From Annona cherimola (lineage: Eukaryota > Streptophyta > Magnoliopsida > Magnoliales > Annonaceae): 64,000 nt of DNA. The stretch is taken from the NCBI GenBank assembly GCA_030490835.1, contig CM059971.1, positions 42,208,012-42,272,011 on the forward strand, given 5' to 3'. The stretch's first letter is position 1. Each line of letters begins with the position of its first letter. Shown here one piece after another: positions 12,216 to 24,339 of the stretch. A program made the translations under genes and the position numbers. Below the pieces are notes generated by a model. The model searched no databases, had not been told where the DNA came from, and worked only from the letters and a program-made list of their open reading frames with translations.

Positions 12216-12232
12216 ATCCTCCCCCCTTACAA
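12216..12232 (-). other. polypurine tract of gag-only gypsy element
   Basis: On the minus strand a purine run with AAGGGGGGAGGA immediately precedes the 3' LTR start. This is the expected place for the plus-strand primer. Confidence 0.85.
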
Positions 12233-12335
12233 AAGGTTTCGTCCCGAAACCTATTACAACCTATCACACTTTTGCTGCGCCTTTATACACTATTCATTTC
12301 TTCTACTAATAGTGCAGGAGTAGTTGGTATGGAAA

Positions 12336-13719
12336 TCATATAATGTCGTCATTAACTAAATCATCATCCATACCTGCAACTTCTTCTTCTTGTTGTTCTT
12401 GTGACTCTTCGTGAGTCAATGCATACATCCGCACTGGGTTAGTAGAGGTACCTTGTTGATGAGCAGCCATATTCTTTTGCCGGGCAGACTTTCCTTGACC
12501 TCTTGCTTCTTTGTTTGGACATTTGGTGGCAACGTGTCCTACTTGATCACAAATGAAGCACTTTAATAATTTTGCCTTAGCACTTCTGCAGTTCTTGGCT
12601 ATATGCCCTATCTGACCACACTTAAAACATTTATTAGAACGCTTTAAACATTTACCAAAATGACACCTTTGACAATTTCTACACATTGGAGCACCTACTG
12701 AGATGGAGTCTGACTTCATTATTATTGTCATTGTCTTCTTGCTCCTTTCTTTTCCCATATCATGCTCCTGAGTGTCAAAATTAAACTGCTCTTATTCTTC
12801 TTGGGTTCTTAATGTTTCTAATTCTAAGGCTCTTGCACTTTCTATGCTTGAGGCATAATCTCTAATCAAATGAGGTGCAAGACTTTCTCTTAAACACGGC
12901 TTTAACCCTTGCTGAAACCTTTGTGCCTTATTCTCGGGCACATTTGCTATCCATGGAACAAATCTTACCAGGGCATTAAATTTTGTAGCATATTCCGTAA
13001 CAGTCATCTCGCCCTGACATAATTGTTCAAATTCAATCACCTTTTGACTTTGGAGACCTGCCGGAAGGTACTCCTTATTAAATTCTTCCAAAAAAATTTT
13101 GCCACGTTACTTCCTCCGAGTGTGGCATAGTAACTATTAGAGTCTCCCACCATTCATAGGCGTCCCCAACCAATAAATGGGTGGCGCACAATAACTTCTG
13201 TTGATCATTACATGGGGAAATTCTAAATAATTTCTTCATTTCAATCATCCACTGTTCGGCTTTAATAGGGTCCAGCTCTCCTGCGAACTTAGGGGGGTGT
13301 TGTGCTAGAAAAGCATTGATAGCCTTTCTATCAGCTTCTAATAGGCTATCTTCCGTTCCTACTGTAGGGGTAGGATTCATCAATGGGCCGATCCTTTCCC
13401 TATCTTTGTTTCCTAGCTGGGCATGTTGATATTCCTCCCATAATCCTTGGATCATGCCCATGGCTTGGGCTGTCCATTGCTGCATTGCTTTCTCTACAGC
13501 TGCAGCTACTATTTCTTCTATTTGTCTTTCTTGGTTAGTTCCTTTTTCTATATGGGGTTCAGAACTAACCTCTTCTCGAGTCCTTGAACCTGATTGTTCC
13601 TCCTGCCTTGGTCGCTTAGACCTATTACTGGTCTCTCCTTTTTCTCGTTGACTTACAACTTCATTATCTGCGACAGCTTTTCCTTTATTCAACCTAGCTC
13701 CTGCTCTGGTGATAGGCAC
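12336..13719 (-). pseudogene. Ty3/gypsy gag, frameshifted
   Basis: The reading starts at 13719 (MPITRAGARLNKGK). It has a basic, acidic-patched N terminus, then the retrotransposon gag domain with KFAGELDPIKAEQW and YEWWETL near residue 185. Near 13088 a run of A changes the frame; the gag continues with FNKEYLPAGLQSQKVIEFEQL and MTVTEYATKFNALVRFVP. A stop near 12790 breaks it again before a third frame (12758-12336) with CCHC knuckles CFKCGQIGHIAKNC and CFICDQVGHVATKC. The end is Glu-rich and no protease follows. In this state it cannot give a full gag; the family role is capsid formation and RNA binding. Confidence 0.88.
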
Positions 13720-14060
13720 CTTTCTATATATTCAAAAATCATATCATTAATAAAACATAATTAATCATATTAATCATGCATACTTATCATATAAGTGTAA
13801 AATATTTTCACTTGTATTTAAAACAATCTACATTCATTTATTATTTCAAAAGTCAAAAAGAGACTTTTGCTATTTCCTCTATCCCTTTCTTACCACATAT
13901 ACTCTACTTAGCTAGTGCTAGACCAACCAAGTCATCTTTACTTTTCTTCTTTCCACTTCTATTTATCAATCAAAATTTTGATATCATCTCCTGTGGTATA
14001 AAATCTATCCTTTCATCATTCATTATTTTCTCTTTTTTTCCTGCCTATTTACCAATCCTT

Positions 14061-14073
14061 GCTCTGATACCAA
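14061..14073 (-). other. primer-binding site of gag-only gypsy element
   Basis: The minus strand reads TTGGTATCAGAGC four bases after the LTR end GGCGCCACA. It matches initiator tRNA-Met, the usual primer of plant chromovirus-type gypsy elements. Confidence 0.88.
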
Positions 14074-14077
14074 CTTC

Positions 14078-17000
14078 TGTGGCGCCCCGAACCGAGGCGT
14101 CACATTTGTCCTTACTCCAAGATCTTGTCGATTGGTAAGTGTGAATCAGGATTGTTGCCCTGATCACGCGGCGGGTACTTAATTCGATCTCGTCAAAAAA
14201 AAAATTTCTTTTTCTTTCATCACATAAAGACACATACTTATCATCAAATCTCAATTATCATTGATAACATTCATACTTGTTTTTGTACAATACAGGTTAT
14301 TTTAACCTGAACATTTTATACATACATAATTTGAAAACTCCTTATCATATGTTCATATCATACCATATATGGATCATCATATCATAAAATTTTCTTCATA
14401 CTTTCTTTTTCCTTTTCTTCTTGGCATGTGTTGTACCTGTCTATGGTTTGAAAAGCAAAGCGTGAGTCGAAACTCAGTAAGCAAGCGATTTTTTTTCCAT
14501 TTAAATGCATTTCTCCCGTTCAATAGTAGACACTTATCAAGTGATCTACTATCAACCAATGGAAACCTTTTCATAAAACCTTGCGCAAAACATATGCTTG
14601 CAAACTTAACATGTAAACCTCTTTTTCACGAACATAAAACGTTTTCCATAAAACTTTCTTTCTCCAAGGACATTCTCATGTCCTTAAAACATTTTTCATA
14701 AAACCTTTTTAAAACAAGCATATGCATCATGCATAACGTTTCTGTCCGTCTGGTAGGTGACACTTACCAAGTGATCACCCTTTCCTCCTTAGGAGAGAAA
14801 CCATCTTTATTGATAACTCGCGAGCCAGGCAGTTATCCGTGTTCTTCTCCCATTTCAGGGAGGGCGCCGCCGGCATTTCGCCTTTTAAAGCGACTTCGCC
14901 TATGTAGAGGGGGCCCATCTTGCAACCGCGTCCAGTCTGCATATCCTCTACAGTAGACCTAGTACATAACTCATGTGCACATTCCTTTCTCCATATTCAT
15001 ATGCTAGCATACTTTTTATAAAACTCCACAGACCCTAGTCTGTGACTTTTCCTTTTTAAAACTTGATGCTAGCATGTCATTTCAAATTAGTACAGACCTC
15101 AGCCGGTATTCCCTTTTCTATCTCTAACTTGATAACTCGGCATAGCCCAAGTTAACAAGTTAATAAAAATATTTTGTAAGGATGACCAACCTTAAATAAT
15201 TTTAAAAACATTTAAATGGCACATTCTTAAAACATTTGAAATATTTGAGAAATAATAAATTTGGAACATTGCTAAAAAATGTTTATAAATCATTTTTGAT
15301 CGGTAAAACAATTTTGAAAAACATTTTAATATTTGGAAACCAAAGACTTTGGAAACATTTTTCTTCTCCTTTCTAGATTTTTCATAAACAAAGGATATAC
15401 TAATGCATAATTCATTTTATATATATATATCATATTCTTTGTCCACATAACACTTAAGTTTCTTCTATACGAAGATACGCTTGTATGATCCTTTGGTCAT
15501 TTAAAAGAAATCTTCATTTAAATCGGTTATTGGTTGGCCTTCCTTAAATCTGTTTCAAAACATTTTAATAAATCATTTTAAATTCATTCGATAAAACAAA
15601 ATACTATTTTGGAAATCAAAACTTTTCCTTTTCCATTATAATGCAACCATTTCCATCTTTCTCTTCATTTATAAGGATTTGCTTATGATAAAGCAATTCC
15701 CACATACTTCAACATTTCTTCTTACTTCCATATGAATTTGCTTATAATAAAGCAAATTTGACATATTCCATAGTTGCACTATATAAAAATCATTTTCAAA
15801 AGTTTGCTTGCTTACCTTTGCTTTGCTTTAATCCGACTCCTTTATCCTTTCCTTTCCTTTTCCTATACAAGTGAAAAGGATATACATACTTTATCATGCA
15901 TATTTTATATTTATTTATGACCTTATTTTCCACCATAAATTTTTTTATAGAGGTTATCCTTAAAAATGCGTGATCATCATTTTCTTATATGGATTTTTAT
16001 CCATAAATTCTTAAAAAATTCAATCCATATATCCTCATAAAATATAAAAATAAATCTAAAATTTTCTCCAAAATCACGCTGTTACTGTAGCAAATAACTG
16101 TAGCATATTACTGTTCATCCGAGGTTACTGTTCACAGAGACGTGGTTACTGTTCATGGGTTCCAAAATTTGATATTTTTTCCAAAAATAAAAAATATCAT
16201 GACATACCTCATGCCTATTATATTATAGGACATTTCATACATTTTTAATTTATCATTATTTACTTGGCCAAAAAAATCATTTTCTCCATATACTAAAAAT
16301 CAACATAAATTCACTTAAGCATAATCCTTAATTCCAAAAATCATGAAATTAATATATCATTATTACAACATCATATTTATCATAATAATACATCCCAAAT
16401 CATCATTTATCAATTTTGGAGCATTATTTTCATATATCATATGCTATCTTCCCAAATATCCTATCTTCGCTCCAAATTTTTGATGTTTTGGCATAATTCC
16501 ATTTAAACATTATATCTATACTTATTTTCTCATGCTTGGGCATTATCTAAGCATGGTTTTACCCTACTTAACATCCAAAACAAGTTTGGGAAGAATCCCC
16601 TTACCTGAAGTAGAAAAACTCCCCTTCTACTTGGCCTTTCTCTCTCAAATCTTCTCTCCTTCTTTCTTTCAAGGCCAAAACGTGTTTTGGATGGCTTGGG
16701 AACTTGGAATGGCTCAAGTGGAGCTGGGATTGTGCCTTTGGACGTTCACCCCATGCCCCTACTTATACTTTTTCGATTTTTCATTAAATTGCAATTTACC
16801 CCCTTGCTTGAGGTGTAAATTTGCAAATGTGTTTTTTTCTAATTTCCAAAAGGTTCCTTGAGCCAAGAGCAGCCACCCTAGGCCTGCTACAGAAGCCCTA
16901 TTGCAGCCCTATTTTTATCCTATTTTTTTAATTTTAAAATTAATTATTTTTAAGCAACTTAATCTCAACCCTTGATTAATGATAAAATTGATTTGTGACC

Positions 17001-17633
17001 ATTGGATCATGACCCCAAAAGTCAGCAACCCCCTTGCACGTCCCTTCCATGCTGCATTTTCATTTAATTTTATTTTTTTTTAATTATTTACTTTATTAAA
17101 AAGTCAAAGTATATTTAATAAAAAGTTAAGTTACTTTTTCAACATCTATTTGACACTTCATCTTGGCCATTAATTTGTGAGTTTCATCACATCTTATACC
17201 ATCCATCATGTTCATCATGTATTTTTAACCATCCATAAAAAATTTCATCTAATTCCGACACCCGGATTGCAATTTATGAATTGTTTTCTATTTTTCCACA
17301 AAAATCCAAATTTGGATTAGAATATCTAAAAGAATTGCTATTTTGTCTTGTAGTGATTAATTCTCCTTTTGAATTTTTGTGATTAGGTTAATCAAGTGAT
17401 TAACTCTTAATCACATATCTTAAACCACAATTACTATGCACATTTACTATTCACGTGCACTATTCACGTGCACTATTCACGTGCGTCACATTCTTAATTG
17501 CATTATTTTAACCTCTAGTACATATTTGTAAAATATAACATATTTCATAAATTTTATTTATCATAAAATCAATACAGGGATCTAGGGTTTACAACCCTAA
17601 GTTTACATGTGCTATTCTAGGATTGCGGGTTTC
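14078..17633 (-). repeat. 5' LTR of gag-only gypsy element
   Basis: The same sequence as 8658-12215 with scattered substitutions and the same length apart from the end. The plus-strand end stops at GGGTTTC where the other copy has GGGTTTCACA, so the first bases of the 5' LTR appear lost together with its TSD. Confidence 0.92.
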
Positions 17634-19046
17634 GCTGGATAAGAACCAACCGACCAAACCAATCCACCCCATCAAAATGATTTTATAAATCCCGAACAAA
17701 TTTGTGAGCTAGAAAAATTTTGCCAGTAGAAATTGACATTGGCAGGAATTCCATTTGCAATTTTATCCGTCCAGCCATGGAACCATCTTCTTCCCACCAG
17801 AATCCACCAACCGGCAGCCATGAATCAGAAAATTCGGGCGACCGCAATCCAGCCATGAACCAGAAAATGTGAGCGGCCCCAAATCGAACTAACAGAACAA
17901 GCCCCTTCTCTATTCCAACCGTTCCCCAGTGAACGCAAGTAGCCGTCAGCCATGGCGTTCGGCCCTCTCCACCGCCCCTTTCAACAGCAAATCCATCAGC
18001 CCCTTTCCTTCGTTGTCTACCTGAGGGAATGAGTTTTCGTGACTCACTCTGGTGTTGGTGGTGCTTAAAAGGCTGGAATTTCTGCCATTTCGACGCCCGC
18101 GTCTCTAAAATTCTATGGAAATGCTCAGACATGAGAAAATGAGTACTGGGTCTCTCCCGATGGGAACTTTGCTTTTCGGTTCGTCAATCGTTCTGACCAG
18201 CCAGGCCAGTTCATTGCTGGCGTGCACTTCAATTCTCCTTTAATCCCTCCCCAAATCCAAGCACCAGCTCGGGTTCTTTCTTCCATTGCCCCATTTTCTC
18301 TTCTTCCACCTGAAGCAGCAGCCGCACCCGCCTCGATTCATCGAGCAATAGCAAGCTAGCAGCCAGAAATTTCCACCGAATTCCAAGCAGCTGCATCCGG
18401 TCACCGTCCACCAGCAATTTTAGCAACATCTTCCGACCAACCATGGCCGACCATTGTCCCGTTTTCTCCTCTTCACCGAACAGCAGCCATCGAATTCACA
18501 GAAACCCATCTCCAGCTCGTCTCTGCAAGCTCTTCATGGCAGCAGCGTCTCCATCAGCTGCAGCAAATGGCGAATAGGCAGGTCAAAGCAGTAAAGAGAA
18601 GGCAATGCAAGGCAGCCTTGCACAAGCAATCCCACATCGAAAGCCAAGCTGGAGAGAGGGCCCCTCACAAAACTATAAAAGGGCCTCCACTCATCCCAAG
18701 GAGAACACCCGATCACAACACTCCTCTCCTTAGGTGGGACCCATTTTGTGGGACCCCTAGCAAGGAGGTGGGGCCAAGTAATAAAAATTTATATTACGTG
18801 GAGATTTTGCTCTCCATTTTCGGGTGATGTAAATTTTATGCTTTGTAGTGTTTCGTAGTTATTACTTTTTAATTTGTAGTTTTAATTTTTAGATTAGATT
18901 TACTGCTTTATTTTATGCTTTGTAATTTTTAGATTAAATTTAATGTAATTCTCTTTCCTACTTTAATAGTTGAATTTCATAGCTTTTATTGCTTTCTTAG
19001 AATAGTTTTAATTAAGTTGTTAGCTAAATATAATTTCTTTTAGCTT

Positions 19047-19345
19047 CTTGTCTCCCTTTCTTTTCTCTCCAATTTCTTCTATTTTCATTTCTTTTCTCTC
19101 TTCTCTCTTTCTCTCTCTAATTTCTTCTAATTTCTCTTTTCTTTTCTTTCTCCAACGTCTCTCTCTCCTCTCTCTTAATTTCTTTCCTTTTCTTTCTCTC
19201 TCTTCTCTTTCTCTCTCTTCTCTTTCTCTCTTCTCTCTTTCTCTCTCTTCTCTCTTATCTATCTAATTTCTTCTTCTCTCTCTCTCCTCTTTCTATCTTC
19301 TCTCTTTCTCTCTCTTCTTTATATCTTCTTTTTTTTTCCTCTTAA
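19047..19345 (+). repeat. pyrimidine-rich CT tract in LTR D
   Basis: Nearly 300 bp of TCTCTCTTTC-type low-complexity sequence on the plus strand, lying between the TATA-like box and the LTR end. It could be transcribed leader sequence of the element. The ORF inside it is low-complexity only. Confidence 0.85.
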
Positions 19346-19502
19346 AAACAATTCAAAACTACATCGCCTCTCTGTGGATTCGACCCGACTCACCGTTATT
19401 CGACACTATCACCCGTATAGTGGTAGCTTTAATGTGTTTCGGTTAATTTTAATTAAACTGGTGATCACAGTGCTCTTAACGACAAGCACTTGGTGTGCAT
19501 CA

Positions 19503-20889
19503 GTAAACGACCAATTAACTTGGTCGTTCCACTTGAATCTCTACACCCATAACTTAACTCATACACATCTTATCATCTAAAAATCATATTAATTATAATT
19601 TACGTAAATATATTGATTAAATATCATAACTAACATCCACAACCCATAACCTCAATCAAACAATTGGGTTTTCCCAACTTCTTTGCATTTTCATTAATAT
19701 AAGCATGAAAATTAACACTCTATTATCATACTGTTACAATTAAAATTAATAATTAATCATTACTAGTCGACACATATGGCCAAATAGTCTATTTCATAAA
19801 TCCTTTTTTAGGCTTACATTTATCTACCCTAGCTTAACATATATATATTAACTAGCGAATTCAATTTACGGGAATTTAAATATTCATCTCATTACTTGAA
19901 ATTTCTGGTATATAACTTTCAAACTCAAACAGTAGTCTCAACCCAATATACGCAATAAACATTAGTTTTTAACCTTTAAAATTTAAAATACATATTTCAT
20001 TAACCCACATCATACGAACTTAATATTAAAATATCAAAAATGACATTTATAAATTATACATTCAAGCTGGGCAATTATTTTTACCCCACAATTATGCATT
20101 TTCTGCTCAAGAATTTCAAAATCATTCCATTAAACATTTCTTCCACTTTATTATTCTAGCTTAATCATCTAGCTTATAATTTATCATTTCATTATCGTTC
20201 ATATGTATTATACTTATTTTAAAATAATAATTATTATCCATTTATTATAACTAAATTCATCATATATGTTTCTGCCTAAATTTAACCTTCATTTAGGCTT
20301 ACTTGAAATTCCTATATATACACATATACATTTTTTTATAATCACAACTTTGCTTAACTACCCATTTATCACCAATAACATAGGTCATGCTTCTAAAATT
20401 ACAATTAAATTATTTATGAGCCATCTTTAAACCTAAATTCATCACCCACCATCATTAAATCTAAATTCATCACTCATACACTGCCCAACTTTGGCCAATT
20501 AGATGAGTGAGCTTTAAGCTTTTAGATTTAGGGATTTTTCTTCCTTTTACTTTCACATAATTTAAATACAACAAGTTTAATATCTTTATCCCTCCAACCA
20601 TTCATACACATGTCATACAATTGTAACTCATTTATTCATTCTTTTTTTTTAAATTTGTTTGATACCAAAATTATATGAAATTCACCCCGTACACTTTTAG
20701 TTAAAAGAAATCTCATACCTCCATAAAATTTTCTAACTACCCAATTTCATTTATTAATTCTCCCTTTTCTTACTTTATAATTTTAGGCCATTAATAAAAT
20801 TCTAATTTTATTATTTTCATGGTCCAAAATTTTCATTTATATATGTCATGTGCTTATGGGTTGCAAATCTAAAAATTATGGGTACCACA
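19503..20889 (-). repeat. gypsy LTR C remnant, right part
   Basis: AT-rich, non-coding sequence ending in GGGTACCACA. This is the same terminus as GGGTATCACA at LTR B (39796) and GGTATTACA at LTR A (40299). It continues 6085-7688 after removal of LTR D. The next bases (ATCTT, 20890-20894) should be the right TSD, its partner lying outside the window. Beyond it the decayed gypsy pol begins. Confidence 0.55.
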
Positions 20890-21789
20890 ATCTTGTTTGT
20901 TCTTTACTGTTGTTCTTTTGAGGATTCAAACGATGTTCTTGTTGAATGCTTCTGCCTAGCCATTCCATTGTGGATAATATGGCAAAGAGAACACTTGCTT
21001 GATTCTGAACTTTTGGCATAGCTAGTTTACTTTGTCATTTTTGAATGGCATGTCATTATTCAAGGTGATTTGATAGGGACACCATAACGGTAAATGATCT
21101 GATGTTTGGCGAATTCAACCACCTCTTCTACTTAGACTGTTTTATAAGTTTTAGCTTCTTCTCACTTCAAAAAATAATCCGTGACAGCCAAAATATATAA
21201 GTGCCCCTTAGATGATGATGGTTTGATTAGACCAACAATATCAAAACCTAACTAAGAGAAAGGCCATGAGATGGGTGCTGGTAACATCTCCAAGGCAGGA
21301 ACATGATAAATATCCCCATGTATTTAGCAGGCTTCATAGGATTTTGCAAAATTGACTGAGTCTTAGACCATTATGGGCTAATAATAACCCAATGTCTTGA
21401 TCCTATGATAAAGGTGCCATCTTGATTGGTGAGCACCACATTCACTTGAATGTGTCTTCCGAAGAACCTGGTGAATCTCATTTTCGTTGATGCAGCGAAG
21501 CCAAAGCCATCGAAAGTGGTCCGATATTACTCATTTTGAAACACGGTATATCGCAAAACAGTCTTTCTAAGTAACTTTCTTGCATTAGGATCCTTCGATA
21601 AAATACCATATTTGAGGTAGTCGATGACGGGTATGTGCCAGTCATCACTGCTTGCGGGTGCTTCGGATGTACTTTGTCCGATTTGGTTTACTTGGAGATC
21701 CTCGTCATCCATAAGTGTTTTTACTCGAACTGTCATGTCATCGAGTTCATTGAAAGCAAAAATACTAACTAGCTTTGATAGTGTGTGGG
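20890..21789 (-). pseudogene. Ty3/gypsy pol remnant, RNase H end to integrase
   Basis: This is the continuation of the pol fragment at 28291-30012. On the minus strand 21789-21527 reads SKLVSIFAFNELDDMTV followed by a linker with WHIPVIDYLKYGIL. Below that, integrase pieces are readable with stops between them: CYEACKYMGIY and PAPISWPFSLGFDIVGLI near 21330-21240, then LYILAVTDYFLK near 21195-21160. The integrase C terminus is replaced by LTR C at 20889. Many stops make this a dead relic. Confidence 0.78.
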
Positions 21790-23275
21790 TGATAACTCAT
21801 AAAAATACGAGTCATCATGGCCTATTTTAGACTATTTTTGCGTGTTAGTCCAAGGGATTAGGATTAGTTTGCATCCATTGAGCTAAATTTTCACTTGCTT
21901 TGTATTTTAGGAGCATTATGTAGTTTTTATGCATTTTTAGTTCATTTATTTAGTTTCATTCATTTTTACAGGAAGGACGAAGAATTACAAGCACACGAGC
22001 GAGTTGAATGCAGAACAGAGCCAAATGAAGGAGCATGGGATTGGCGCCCAGGCACCCAGGCGCCATTCTACAGGCCTTTGCCAGAATCTCCAACACTTCA
22101 CACAATTTATTACATCTAGGGAGTTGGCGCCAAGGCATCAGATTTCAAGACATTCTGAAAGGTTTCTAAGTTACATAGCACACAGAGAGTTGGCGCCTAG
22201 GCGCCAATACGCATCCGTACGTGCTCGGGTTTCTGCACGTGCTGCGCAAGTTACCCATTATAAATAGAAACCTAGGGCTACGTGCAAGGGAGTTCCGCAG
22301 GCCATAGAGGAGAGACCAAAATAGGGAGTAGCTGCTGTGGAGAAAAGGAGGAAACCAAAGCTTCAAGGAATGAGAGAAGAGCAAGTGGAGATCCAAGCCA
22401 TCACCGCAAAATCCATTGAGTTTCATCTCCTCTTCTCATCTATTTCTACCTGTTTGTTATTCTCCTTGCTTGGGATGATTGTAAACTCGATTTTAATGGG
22501 AATCGAAGTCATGTTTATGGGCTAAACCCTCCTATGGTGGGAGATATGTAGGATTTGAACTCATAGCTTATGATATTTGGTTTTCTTATGCTTGAATAGA
22601 TAATATTGTTGTGGTGTGACGTATGTTGCTTGAGATTACCCCTATATATCATGCTTAATGCGTTTACAAGCTTTGCAACCTTGTAGATTGATTGAATATT
22701 CAGATTCATGCTTGGAAAAGTGGAATTTGAATAAGATTCATATATAAGGCACAGGTATTCTAGCCCTTGTTTGTGTTGGATGTTAATATGGATAGGAATA
22801 TACCTATTAACCCTGTGTAACCTTGATTAGGTTATATTATCAATCTTGTTTAACTTGTGTGCATGGGAACATAGCATATAATTAAAACTTGGTTAGGTTT
22901 GTATGTGTTGGAAGACATATATGAATACGAATGAACCTAGATTAGTGATCTCTGCACAACTAACTTAAATGGGACTAAATAACATAGCTATGATTCAATG
23001 AATTAATATTCCCACCTATCTTAATCATCTCAAGGCAATCTCAGCAGTATCTACTCCACTTTGTTCAGTTTCTACTTTCTTAGTTAGTTTAATTCAATTC
23101 ATTAAAAGCAAACTCTCATTATTTTATCAATTCACTTAGACAATTGAGATTTATGGTGCTAATCCATTTAACACGATCCTCGTGGGAACGATACTCTACT
23201 CATTCTTTATTACTTGATCGACACGTATACTTGCGTTAAAACAAGCATTTTAATAGACATATACGCAGCTCGTCA
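21790..23275 (+). repeat. 5' LTR of pol-less gypsy element
   Basis: A 1486-bp LTR matching 26761-28290 at most positions. Near the end it contains TGGTGCTAATCC and CCTCGTGGGAACGATACTC, a phrase typical of Tat/Athila LTR ends. The other LTR is longer, partly through a ~17-bp extra segment near 26905. Confidence 0.9.
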
Positions 23276-23277
23276 AG

Positions 23278-23300
23278 TTTTTGGCGTCGTTGCCAGGGAT
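23278..23300 (+). other. primer-binding site of pol-less gypsy element
   Basis: TTTTTGGCGTCGTTGCCAGG follows the LTR end after two bases. It is a variant of the TTTTTGGCGCCGTTGCCGGG sequence found next to the LTR in Tat, Ogre and Athila elements. Confidence 0.82.
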
Positions 23301-23416
23301 TGGTTTAAACTTAGTAGCTGACAATTTAAGTTGTCTTCTGTGAATGTTTATATATTATACAGAGTTTTTTTTTCTTTCTTTGCTTTTGATAAAATTTTAT
23401 TTTAGGGATCTTTGTA

Positions 23417-23929
23417 TTGCAATTTTCAATGGCTTCAAATACTTACCATTGGCCAAATGCAGAATTTTCAACACCAAGTACAATGGGTTTTCATGAGTAT
23501 GACAATACATGGGCACCTCCAGCTCAATTTGCGGATTTTGACAATCAAATGCAGGATATGAACAATTTTTATTCAACTTACTGCGATTTGTGCGGAGCCG
23601 AGGGACATTTGTCAATTCAATGCGTATATTACTCAGCATCTATGGGATATCTTGATCATTCTAATGATGCACAGGACAACTATGGAGACCCGCAATTAGA
23701 AAATATGATGCCAACGGAATTTCAAGCATATCAAGAAGGGGAGTCATCACCACCTGAAAGCAATTCATCTTTGGTGGACATGTTCATGCAATTCATGAAG
23801 AGCCAAATGCAGTTTAATGAGAACATGCAGAAACAGGTGGAGCAATTGGCTATTGCACTCCAATGTCGGCATCAAGAAGCGTCTTTCGGTCATATAGAAG
23901 AAATTTCAGCAGAAGATGAGTTAGAATAG
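23417..23929 (+). CDS. gag-like ORF with zinc knuckle, 170 aa
   Basis: A 170-codon ORF (MQFSMASNTYHW) just downstream of the PBS. It contains one CCHC knuckle, CDLCGAEGHLSIQC, near residue 57, followed by YYSASMGYLDH, which resembles the knuckle region of Athila/Tat gag. The C-terminal half is Met/Gln-rich (MQFMKSQMQFNENMQKQVEQL) and probably coiled coil. It lacks the large gag domain, so it may be a truncated gag. Confidence 0.6.
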   Translation: MQFSMASNTYHWPNAEFSTPSTMGFHEYDNTWAPPAQFADFDNQMQDMNNFYSTYCDLCGAEGHLSIQCVYYSASMGYLDHSNDAQDNYGDPQLENMMPTEFQAYQEGESSPPESNSSLVDMFMQFMKSQMQFNENMQKQVEQLAIALQCRHQEASFGHIEEISAEDELE

Positions 23930-24003
23930 GGCTGTGAAGTCACTCCGAGTACTAATGCAGATATATCAATAGATGTGATAGAACAAACTGTACCTCAGCA
24001 TAA

Positions 24004-24339
24004 GTGGCCGAGCCAATGGAAAGCCAGGAAGTGGAAGAAGAAATTGACAAAGAAATAGAGGTTGATATAGTGGAGAAAGTTGAAAATTATCATATCAACA
24101 CTCCTCTAATTTGTCTTCCTGAAATTCAGGTGCAACAAGACTTAATCGATCAATGCAAAGCCTTAGAAAGCAATATCTTGAAGCCATCATTTGTTCAAGA
24201 CCCTGAAAACCTCTTCTATAGTCTCTATGAAATTCAAGAAAAGAGGCTAACTGATCCATTTGAAGAGGCTAAGAAGAGAGCTGAACTTCCAACGCACAAT
24301 TTGCATGGAAGGAAGTTCGATAAAGCGGGAATTGGCTAA
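24004..24339 (+). CDS. acidic ORF of unknown function in pol-less element, 111 aa
   Basis: The ORF starts MAEPMESQEVEEEIDKEIEV, is strongly acidic at the N terminus, and lies in a different frame from the gag-like ORF 75 bases upstream. It ends near HNLHGRKFDKAGIG. I recognise no domain. It could be a decayed continuation of gag or an element-specific protein. Confidence 0.3.
   Translation: MAEPMESQEVEEEIDKEIEVDIVEKVENYHINTPLICLPEIQVQQDLIDQCKALESNILKPSFVQDPENLFYSLYEIQEKRLTDPFEEAKKRAELPTHNLHGRKFDKAGIG

Larger units (their letters stand above)
8658..17633 (-). mobile_element. gag-only Ty3/gypsy element with 3.56-kb LTRs (TR-GAG type)
   Basis: Two near-identical LTRs (8658-12215 and 14078-17633) enclose only 1.86 kb of internal DNA. 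On the minus strand this holds a PBS, a broken gag and a polypurine tract. There is no protease, RT, RNase H or integrase. This is the layout described for non-autonomous terminal-repeat-with-gag elements. The PBS (TTGGTATCAGAGC) and gag type suggest a chromovirus-like parent, which is an inference. The two LTRs differ at about 20 places in their first kilobase by eye, so the insertion is not very recent. The outer 5' end lacks the expected terminal ACA, and no TSD matches GGAGA at 8653-8657. Confidence 0.88.
7689..19502 (+). mobile_element. solo LTR D (2.84 kb), interrupted by a gag-only gypsy element
   Basis: The two halves, 7689-8657 and 17634-19502, form one LTR that begins TGATG and ends CATCA. 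It is flanked by GTAAA at 7684-7688 and again at 19503-19507, a matching 5-bp TSD. A TATA-like box (CTATAAAAG, 18674-18682) lies on the plus strand, followed by a long pyrimidine tract and then the typical gypsy LTR end with GTGGATTCGACCCGACTC near 19373. The last 119 bp reappear inverted at 63882-64000 with about six mismatches. No internal region or PBS follows, so it is a solo LTR. The left boundary rests on the TSD and terminal dinucleotides only. Confidence 0.68.

Noticed and set aside
17683..18827. Several ORFs of 60-149 codons in the GC-richer part of LTR D
   Set aside because: They overlap on both strands, have no domain, and lie in an LTR. The apparent coding look comes from base composition.
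19048..19266. 72-codon Ser/Leu/Phe-rich ORF
   Set aside because: Translation of a CT low-complexity tract.
22004..22525. Overlapping ORFs at 21895-22525, repeated near 26946-27537
   Set aside because: They lie in both LTRs of the pol-less element. The GGCGCC-rich repeats here are LTR sequence, not genes.
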